Source: Streptomyces vietnamensis (GTDB lineage: Bacteria; Actinomycetota; Actinomycetes; Streptomycetales; Streptomycetaceae). Taken from it: 64,000 nucleotides of DNA. Position numbers and translations under genes: made by a program. The notes beneath the pieces are model-generated. The model searched no databases. It saw only the letters and a list, made by a program, of their open reading frames with translations, and was not told where the DNA came from. The first letter of the stretch is position 1. Every line of letters begins with the position of its first letter. Positions 29,801 through 35,725 of this stretch are shown piece after piece. The stretch covers positions 930,001-994,000 of the forward strand of contig NZ_CP010407.1 of assembly GCF_000830005.1 (NCBI RefSeq), given 5' to 3'.

Positions 29801-31287
29801 CTGGTACGGCGGTTGACCTCCTCGCTCAGCCCGAAGCGTTCGAGGGCCAGGGCCGCCTGGGAGGCGAGGGACTGGGCGGAGCCCATGATCTCCGCGAGCT
29901 TCTTCTCGGGGCCCGCGAGGAGCAGTACGCCGAGCAGCGGTTCGCGTCCCTCCGCGGCCTGGAGTTCCAGGGGGCAGAGCAGGACGTGGGTGGCGGACGT
30001 GACCTCGGCGGCGAGGACCGGGGCGAGCCGGGTGGTGGGGACCAGCCGGGCGCCGTCGGCGACGTGCTCGGGCCAGGCCGTGCCGGGCGGCCCGACCAGC
30101 TCGTCGGTGCGGCAGCTCCAGGGGTGCTCCGCGGTGGCCACCGCGTTGAGGCCGCCCCGGCGGTCCCGGGTGAGGAGGAGGACCTGGTGCTCGGTGCCCG
30201 CGCCGAAGAGGGTGGCCGAGGCCGTCTCGACCGCGCCGGCGACCTCGCGGGGGCTGAGGGCGGCGACCAGGGAGGCGGCGGCGACCCTGAGGCTGCGCTC
30301 GCGCGCCTCGGCCTTGCCGTGGTCGTTCATCATGCCCCAGAGCCGGACGAGGACCAGGAGGAACATGATCGCCGAGAAGATCGCGATGACGGCGATGTCC
30401 TTGTTCTCGTCGTGGCGCAGCGACTGGACGAGCAGCAGGGCGGGGGCGACGAGCGAGGCGCCGGCGAGCAGCGCGAGCCGCCGCTCGGCGATGCGGGAGG
30501 CCGGCTCGGGGGCGGGCTCGGTGAGGCCGGTCATGGAGGGGTGGAGGGCGGCGAGGCCCCAGGCGGTGAAGAAGACGACCCAGCCCAGGTCCCAGGGGGT
30601 GCCGACCATCCAGGTGCCCTTGAGCTGGAGGATGCCGTAGATGACGTCGGAGGCGAGGATGCCGCAGGTGCCCAGGGTGAGGAGCTGGACGGACCGGGAG
30701 CGCAGACCGCCGGGCACGAGCAGTCGGGCGAGCATCGCGAGCATCAGCACGTCGCCGAGGGGATAGGCGATGGAGATGGCCTTCTCGGTCCAGGTCATGC
30801 CCTCGCTCCTGGCGAGCGGGGTGATGAGGTTGACCCAGCCGAGCAGGGCGAGGCCGGAGGTGAGGATCAGCGCGTCGAGGAGGACGCCGAGGTCGCGGCC
30901 GACGGCCCGGTAGCGGATGAACCCGAAGAGGCCGATGGCGAACAGCGGGTAGGTGGCCAGGTAGAGGGCGTCGGCGACGGACGGGAAGGGTCTGGTCTGG
31001 CCGAAGAAGGCCTCCAGGGCGTTGTAGGTGGTGTCGCCGCTGACGAAGGTGAGGTTGGCCGCGGCGAGCACCAGCCAGGGCCAGCGTTTGGCGGGCCGGT
31101 GCAGCCGGACGCCGACCAGGATGGCGATGACTCCGCCGAGTCCGATGAGCGCCCACAGGGTGGTGTGGCGGGAGGGGACTTCCAGGTACGCGACGGTCAG
31201 CAGGGTCACGATCAGGAGGTACACGAGGGTCCAGCGGCGCAGTGCCCCGGACATGGTGGCCGTCCGGTTCGGTTGGCACAGCGGCAT
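26815..31287 (-). CDS. Membrane GAF/PAS-GGDEF-EAL protein fused to PLP-dependent alpha-oxoamine synthase
   Basis: A 1,490-residue protein. Eight or nine membrane helices lie at about 15-320, a GAF-like region at 331-486 and a PAS domain at 496-611. The GGDEF domain has intact GGDEF (700-704) and RxxD inhibitory site (R691-D694). The EAL domain (about 790-1040) retains EAL (827-829), DDFGTG, VDK, AEG and QGYLF, so both cyclase and phosphodiesterase activity look possible. After a Pro-rich linker (1042-1080) comes a fold-type I PLP domain (1085-1470) with NYLG (1119-1122), H1202, DDAHG (1277-1281) and the PLP lysine in GGFSK (K1322). This matches alpha-oxoamine synthases (KAPA synthase, serine palmitoyltransferase, CqsA). 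ATG 31287 follows AAGGGGG; ATG 31344 and 31254 are alternatives. A methyltransferase is coupled downstream. Confidence 0.92.
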   Translation of the reverse strand: MPLCQPNRTATMSGALRRWTLVYLLIVTLLTVAYLEVPSRHTTLWALIGLGGVIAILVGVRLHRPAKRWPWLVLAAANLTFVSGDTTYNALEAFFGQTRPFPSVADALYLATYPLFAIGLFGFIRYRAVGRDLGVLLDALILTSGLALLGWVNLITPLARSEGMTWTEKAISIAYPLGDVLMLAMLARLLVPGGLRSRSVQLLTLGTCGILASDVIYGILQLKGTWMVGTPWDLGWVVFFTAWGLAALHPSMTGLTEPAPEPASRIAERRLALLAGASLVAPALLLVQSLRHDENKDIAVIAIFSAIMFLLVLVRLWGMMNDHGKAEARERSLRVAAASLVAALSPREVAGAVETASATLFGAGTEHQVLLLTRDRRGGLNAVATAEHPWSCRTDELVGPPGTAWPEHVADGARLVPTTRLAPVLAAEVTSATHVLLCPLELQAAEGREPLLGVLLLAGPEKKLAEIMGSAQSLASQAALALERFGLSEEVNRRTSEAYFRTLVHNTSDVILIVDDDDTVRYASPSAESMFGRSLLPGTPITDVLAPADTASALRVLADARAHGSANPRDDWKLLHGGSGELEVEVRCSNLRNERTVHGLVLTLRDVTEQRKLERELTHRAFHDSLTGLPNRVLLLERIERALLRGRRESTLTCMLFVDLDDFKVVNDTMGHSVGDELLVAVARRLTSVLRLTDTAARLGGDEFAVLIEGAREPRDAEALAAEIVHTLSQPFHLTDGAVSVSTSVGIATVLDSAHAEELLGHADLALYAAKAAGKKRWRLFHPELHSRLVARHELQEGIDTAIADHAFALRYQPIVEVDGGSPAGLEALIRWPHARRGMVPPDQFITLAEESGHIMPLGAWVLEHAALDIARWQRAHPRRNPLHANVNVSARQFRDPGFLEEVRRALHSSGLAPGSLVLELTETVLMRKDAQIRTTMAALKDLGVAIAIDDFGTGFSSLSYLREFPIDVLKVDKSFIDDITTDPQQVALVEGIVRIADVLGLQVVAEGIEHEEQRALLADMGCRYGQGYLFARPMTAHQAESYLHRAPPTGNRPATPPSPRPVGPSSALSTTRPPRESRWRDLERLQRTSLMCDAVIDEVDGRRIRVGDDWLVDFASCNYLGLDLDPTVIEAIEPEVRRWGTHPSWSRLLGSPRLYPLIEERLTELLGAPDTLLLPTITLIHQSVIPLLAGSGQVFVEAQAHRTVYDGCVGARGQGAEIHRFHADRPEELATLLRGAPDDAGRLVCMDGVNSMTGNYPDLPVLARICRENGALLYVDDAHGFGVIGERRPDETSPYGSRGNSIVRHLGESYENLVLVGGFSKAFSSLLAFLAVPRWLKDHLKVAAAPYLYSGPSPTASLATALAGLDVNEERGDEIRARLYRMTARVLAHVRGLGIATPNTDGLPIVEIPLGDAEDLDAVAAFLWEHGIYVTLASYPLVPRHRVGFRIQITAANTDEEIDQLCAALTELTARFPLQSATRPLAAGRPAEE

Positions 31288-31415
31288 CGTCGACCGCCCC
31301 CTTGCCGGGTCGGACGCCGTCGGAGGCGTCCTGGTCTCGGGCATGGGCCCCGTGTGGTGTCCATTCTCCGAGGCCCCCGGGGCGGCTGCATCTCGGCACC
31401 CGGTGCCTGCTCGCG

Positions 31416-32450
31416 TCAGGAGGAGGCGCGGACCACCAGCTCGGTGGGCAGGATCCGGCGGGGCTGCTCGTCCGGGGCGCTGGGCGCGGCGATCTCCTGG
31501 AGGAGCAGGCGCGCCATGGTGCGGCCCATCTCCTCGATGGGCTGGCGCACGCTCGTCAGGGGCGGGTCCATGAGCCGGGCGACGGCCGAGTCGTCGACGC
31601 CGACGAGGGCCACGTCCTCCGGCACCCGGCGGCCCGCCTCGCGCAGGACGCTCCGCGCGCCGGCGGCCATCACGTCGGAGGCGGCGAAGACGGCGTCCAG
31701 GTCGGGCCTGCGGTCCAGGAGTTCCCGCATGGCCCGCCGGCCGCCCTCCTCGGTGAAGTCGCCGTTCGCGACGAGCGCCTCGTCGGGTGCGAGTCCGGCC
31801 TCCGTGAGGCCCTCGCGGTAGCCGTCGAGCCGGCAGCGGGCCACGTACATGTCGAGGGGTCCGGTGACGGTGGCGATACGGCTCCGGCCGCGCGCCGCGA
31901 GGTGGGCGACGGCCGCCCGCCCGGCGCCGGTGTTGTCGGAGTCGACGAAGGCGACGCGCTCGGCCTCGGTGCGGCGGCCGTTGAGGACGGCGGGCAGGCC
32001 GAGGGCGCGGACCTGGTCGGGCAGCGGGTCGTCGCCGTGCACGGAGACGAGGAGGACGCCGTCGACGCGCTGGGCGGCGAGGTACTGCTCGAAGCGCTGC
32101 CGCTCCTGTTCGCTGCGGATGAGGGTGAGCAGCAGCTGCTTGTCGGCGTCGGCGAGTTCCGCGCTGACGCCGCGGATGATGTCGAGGAAGTACGGCTCGG
32201 CGAAGAGGCGCGCCTCGGTCTCGGGGATCACCAGGGCGACGGCGTCGGTGCGGCTGCCGGCGAGGGCGCGGGCGGCCCGGTTGGGGACGTATCCGAGTTC
32301 GGCGACGGCCCGTTCGACGGCGGCCTTGGCCTGCTCGCTCACCTTCGGGGAACCGTTGATGACCCGGGAGACCGTGCCGCGGCCGACTCCGGCCCTGGCC
32401 GCGACCTCCTCAAGGGTGGGCCTGCCGCTCTGCCGCCCGCTCGCCGCCAT
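31416..32450 (-). CDS. LacI-family transcriptional regulator
   Basis: A 344-residue repressor. The N-terminal helix-turn-helix and hinge read PTLEEVAARAGVGRGTVSRV and NGSPKVSEQAKAAVERAVAE; the periplasmic-binding-protein-like effector domain follows (DAVALVIPE, GVLLVSVHGDD, VALVGVDDSAVARLMDPPLT). The effector is probably a sugar but cannot be named. ATG 32450 follows GGGGAGAGG. A GCGTG-TG-CACGC palindrome 36 bases upstream may be its own operator. It lies directly upstream of, and co-directional with, the GGDEF-EAL fusion gene (gap about 128 bases), so that gene could be regulated by or co-transcribed with it. No sugar transporter is adjacent. Confidence 0.92.
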   Translation of the reverse strand: MAASGRQSGRPTLEEVAARAGVGRGTVSRVINGSPKVSEQAKAAVERAVAELGYVPNRAARALAGSRTDAVALVIPETEARLFAEPYFLDIIRGVSAELADADKQLLLTLIRSEQERQRFEQYLAAQRVDGVLLVSVHGDDPLPDQVRALGLPAVLNGRRTEAERVAFVDSDNTGAGRAAVAHLAARGRSRIATVTGPLDMYVARCRLDGYREGLTEAGLAPDEALVANGDFTEEGGRRAMRELLDRRPDLDAVFAASDVMAAGARSVLREAGRRVPEDVALVGVDDSAVARLMDPPLTSVRQPIEEMGRTMARLLLQEIAAPSAPDEQPRRILPTELVVRASS

Positions 32451-32822
32451 GTGCCGCCTCTCCCCTCGGGCCGCCCGCCCCGCCTGCGTGTGCACGCGAA
32501 CCTATCAGGCGGGGCGGGGCGCGCCGGGGGGCGTGGCGGGGCGGCTCGGACGCCGGTCGGTACCTGCCGGGCACGGCCGCCCGGACCGGCCGCGGGACCT
32601 CGACGTCGAGGGTCCCGGGTGTGAGAGGTATCGCTCCGGCTCGGACCGGGGGGCACGCCCGCGTGGTTTCGGGCCTCGCCGCCACCTGCACGGCTGCACG
32701 TTCCGTGGCCGCGCCGCCCCGCTCCGTATCACTTCGGGCCAAACCGCCTTTATGTACACAAGACACTCTTTCGGCGTACCGTCGTGTGGTTCCCCCCTTT
32801 CCTCGACGCCCCGGGAGAGCGT
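32451..32822. other. Divergent intergenic region between LacI and VanW genes
   Basis: These 372 bases contain no convincing gene. They hold an 11-base hairpin CGCCCCGCCTG/CAGGCGGGGCG (32476-32486, 32506-32516), whose loop carries the candidate LacI operator, and a palindrome GGGACCTCGA-CG-TCGAGGGTCCC (32594-32616). An AT-richer patch around 32750-32775 (TTTATGTACACAAGACAC) is probably the VanW promoter area. The divergent regulators' sites are presumably here. Confidence 0.5.
32486..32497. promoter_or_regulatory. Candidate LacI operator
   Basis: GCGTG-TG-CACGC is a perfect five-base dyad with a two-base centre, 36 bases upstream of the LacI start. The position and the short GC-centred symmetry fit LacI-family autoregulatory sites. 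Confidence 0.4.
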
Positions 32823-34589
32823 GTGCCCAGCTCCAGGACCGACCTTGCCCCGACGCCCCGTGAGGGGCGCCGTCCGCGTCTTCGGACGGCGGCGATCGCG
32901 ACGGGTGTGGTCGCCGTCGCCGCGGGCGGCCTGTACGTGGCGGGGCTGGTGGCGACGGGGGACGACATATCCGCCGGCACCCGGGTCGACGGCGTGGACA
33001 TCGGCGGCATGAGCCGTGCCGAGGCCGAGGCCAAGCTGACGGCCGAGGCCCCGGCCTCCTGGAAGGCGCCGATACCCGTGCGGGTCGGTGACGGTGCCAC
33101 CACCGTGGACCCGGCCGCCGCCGGCCTGACCGTCGACGTGGCGAAGACCGCCGACCTCGCGGCCGACCCGTCCCGCGACCCCTTCACCGTCATCGGACGG
33201 CTCTTCTCCCCCGGCGAGCGCGAGATCCGGCCGGTCCTCGCGTACGACGCGGCCAAGACGAAGGCCGCCGTGGCCGACCTGGCCGAGCAGAACGACCGGA
33301 CGGTCCGCGAGGGCTCCGTCGCCTTCCGCGAGGGCCGGGCCGTCGCGACCCAGCCGGTGACCGGCCGGAAGCTGGACACCGGGCAGGCCGCCGAGACCCT
33401 GCGCGCGGCCTACCCGGCCGCCACGGGCGCCGCCGCGGTGAACCTCCCCGTCTCGGTGACCGAGCCGAAGCTGCCCGCAGGCGAGGTGAACCGGTTCCTC
33501 GACACCTACGCCAAGCCCGCCGTCTCCGGCCCCGTCACGCTCACCGCCGGCGACCAGCGCCTGCGGATCTCCCCCGCCACGCTCGGCGACCACCTCACCG
33601 TGAAGAACGACAAGGGCCGCCTCACCGCCTTCCTCGACGACGAGGCCCTGCTGCGCGACCCGGACGTGGCCCGCCCCCTCGCCGCTCTGACGAACGCGCC
33701 GGTGGAGGCCTCCCTCGGGGTGCAGGACGGCAAGGTCGTCGTGGAGTCCGAGGGCCGGCAGGGTCACGAGGTCACCGCGAAGGCCCTCGGCGACGCCGTG
33801 CGCCCGCTGCTCACCAGGTCCGGCGACACGGCCCGTACGGCTCCGGTGGCGACCAGGGTCACCGAGCCCGAGCTGTCCTCCGGCTCCCTGGCCCGTCTGG
33901 GCATCACCGAGCAGATGTCGACGTTCACGGTGAACTTCCCCACCGCCCCGTACCGGACGACGAACATCGGCCGGGCCGCCGAGCTCATCAACGGCTCGCT
34001 CGTGCAGCCGGGCGAGGTGTGGAGCTTCAACAGGACGGTCGGCGAGCGGACCCCGGCCAACGGCTTCGTCGACGGCACGATGATCCTCGACGGCTCGTAC
34101 CGCTCCGCGCCCGGCGGCGGCGTGTCGGCGATGGCCACCACCGTCTACAACGCCATGTTCTTCGCCGGGGTGCAGCCCGTCGAGCACGGCGCGCACTCCT
34201 TCTACATCGAGCGCTACCCGGCCGGCCGCGAGGCGACCGTCGCCTGGGGCCAGCTCGACCTGAAGTTCCGCAACGACACGGGCAAGCCGATCTACATCAA
34301 GGCGAGCGCCACCGACCACTCCGTCACGGTGAGCTTCCTCGGCACGAAGAAGTACGACTCCGTGGAGGCGGTCGCCGGCCCGCGCACCAACATCACGCAG
34401 CCCGTGAAGCGCGAGGGCACCGGTGAGGCCTGTGTGCCGCAGCCGCCCCTGGAGGGCTTCGACACCACGGTGGACCGCGTGTTCAAGAACAACGGCGTCG
34501 AGGTCAAGCGGGAGACGTACAAGACCCACTACACCCCGCGCGACGAGGTGACCTGCAAGCCGGTCACCGAGGACGCCGCCGGTCGCTGA
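32823..34589 (+). CDS. VanW family cell-envelope protein
   Basis: A 588-residue protein with a short basic cytoplasmic N-terminus, one membrane helix (about 23-45, AAIATGVVAVAAGGLYVAGL) and a long extracellular part. Two peptidoglycan-binding-4-like repeats (about 50-300; for example GTRVDGVDIGGMSRAEAEAK) precede a VanW domain (about 360-500: NIGRAAELINGSLVQPGEVW, SAPGGGVSAMATTVYNAMFF, HSFYIERYPAGREATVAWGQ). The C-terminal tail contains two Cys residues. GTG 32823 is chosen because GGGAGAG lies just upstream; in-frame ATG 32784 has no site. VanW proteins are linked to envelope stress and glycopeptide resistance clusters, but their reaction is unknown, and no van genes lie nearby. Confidence 0.9.
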   Translation: MPSSRTDLAPTPREGRRPRLRTAAIATGVVAVAAGGLYVAGLVATGDDISAGTRVDGVDIGGMSRAEAEAKLTAEAPASWKAPIPVRVGDGATTVDPAAAGLTVDVAKTADLAADPSRDPFTVIGRLFSPGEREIRPVLAYDAAKTKAAVADLAEQNDRTVREGSVAFREGRAVATQPVTGRKLDTGQAAETLRAAYPAATGAAAVNLPVSVTEPKLPAGEVNRFLDTYAKPAVSGPVTLTAGDQRLRISPATLGDHLTVKNDKGRLTAFLDDEALLRDPDVARPLAALTNAPVEASLGVQDGKVVVESEGRQGHEVTAKALGDAVRPLLTRSGDTARTAPVATRVTEPELSSGSLARLGITEQMSTFTVNFPTAPYRTTNIGRAAELINGSLVQPGEVWSFNRTVGERTPANGFVDGTMILDGSYRSAPGGGVSAMATTVYNAMFFAGVQPVEHGAHSFYIERYPAGREATVAWGQLDLKFRNDTGKPIYIKASATDHSVTVSFLGTKKYDSVEAVAGPRTNITQPVKREGTGEACVPQPPLEGFDTTVDRVFKNNGVEVKRETYKTHYTPRDEVTCKPVTEDAAGR

Positions 34590-34693
34590 CGGAAGGGTGT
34601 CTTCCCGTTCGGCCGGGGCATGACTTCGGAGCGCGGCCCGTCGACCCCCCGACCGGCCCGCCCCGAACCTCCCCGGACCGTCGGAGGCACGCC

Positions 34694-35725
34694 TTGGCAC
34701 AGCGCAGCGACCCCTTCGAGCGGCTCCTCGGCGAGGCCGCGCGCGCCGGCACGTACCCGGGCGCCGCATGGGCCGTGGGCGACGCCCGCACCACCCTCTC
34801 GTCCGGGGCGGTCGGGCTGCTCGACCCGGCGCGCCCCGACGGACCGACCCGCCCCGACACCCTCTTCGACGTCGCGAGCCTCACCAAGATCCTCGCCGTC
34901 TGGGCGGTCGTCGGCACGCTCGTCGACGCCGGGAAGCTCGACCCGGCCGCCCCGCTCGGCTCGTACTGGCCGGAGGCCGCGGGCCGGCCGCTCGCCGGGG
35001 CCACCGCGCACCACCTCCTCACCCACACCGCAGGCCTGCCGCTCCGCGCCAACCTCCGGCACCTGTACGGCTCCGATCCGCAGGACGTCCGCGACGGCGT
35101 CCTCGCCGAGCCGCTCCGGCACCGGCCCGGGGAGGCCGTCGCGTACACCGACCGGGCGGCGCTGATCCTCGGCTACCTCGCCGAGCACCTCACCCGGCAG
35201 CAGCTCCCCCGGCTCGCGGAGGACCGTGTCTGGACGCCCCTCGCGATGACGGAGACCCGGTACGGGCCGCTGCCCGCCGGGGCGAGGGAGCGGTGCGCGC
35301 CCACCGAGTACGACGAGGAGAGCGGCGCCCCGCTCCGGGGCACCGTCCACGACTTCTCGGCCCGGCTCCTCGGCGGCGCCTGCGGGATCGCGGGGGTCTT
35401 CACCACCACCGCCGACATCGGCCGGTTCCTGCGGCACCTGCTCGAACCGGTGCCGGGCACCTTCTCCGCCGAGTGGACCGCGGCCTCGCTGCGCGTCCAC
35501 ACCGGCCCGCTCGTCCCGCCGCGCGGCCTCTTCTGGCATCCGGCGCCGGGCACGGAACCGGCGGAGGACGTCTGGGCGCACTTCGGCTTCACCGGCACGG
35601 CCCTGTGGGTCTCGCCCACGCGCGGCCGCTGGGCGGTCCTGCTCACCAACCGGCTCCGCCTCACCCGCGACCCCGGCCCGCTGGCCCGGGTCAGGGACGC
35701 CTTCCGGGCCCTGGCCTTCCGCTAA
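34694..35725 (+). CDS. Serine hydrolase of the class C beta-lactamase family
   Basis: A 343-residue protein with the SxxK motif S62-L-T-K65 in DTLFDVASLTKILAVW and a second-motif Tyr in AVAYTDRAALILG (Y151-T-D153 where Y-x-N is usual). Further family blocks are HHLLTHTAGLPL and HFGFTGTALWVSPTRGRWAV, in which GFTGT resembles the HTG/KTG third motif. It has no signal peptide, so it is probably a cytoplasmic esterase or peptidase rather than a true beta-lactamase. The start is TTG 34694, six bases after a strong GGAGG; no ATG or GTG fits as well. The stop codon overlaps that of the convergent SARP gene. Confidence 0.88.
   Translation: MAQRSDPFERLLGEAARAGTYPGAAWAVGDARTTLSSGAVGLLDPARPDGPTRPDTLFDVASLTKILAVWAVVGTLVDAGKLDPAAPLGSYWPEAAGRPLAGATAHHLLTHTAGLPLRANLRHLYGSDPQDVRDGVLAEPLRHRPGEAVAYTDRAALILGYLAEHLTRQQLPRLAEDRVWTPLAMTETRYGPLPAGARERCAPTEYDEESGAPLRGTVHDFSARLLGGACGIAGVFTTTADIGRFLRHLLEPVPGTFSAEWTAASLRVHTGPLVPPRGLFWHPAPGTEPAEDVWAHFGFTGTALWVSPTRGRWAVLLTNRLRLTRDPGPLARVRDAFRALAFR

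Noticed and set aside
20828..31287. Complete antibiotic-type biosynthetic gene cluster
   Set aside because: No polyketide synthase, peptide synthetase, terpene synthase or RiPP precursor is visible; only glycosyltransferases, a deacetylase, a methyltransferase and the PLP fusion.
27268..31821. 1,517-codon plus-strand ORF
   Set aside because: Antisense shadow of the GGDEF-EAL-oxoamine synthase gene; low-complexity Gly/Glu/Ala composition, no domain.
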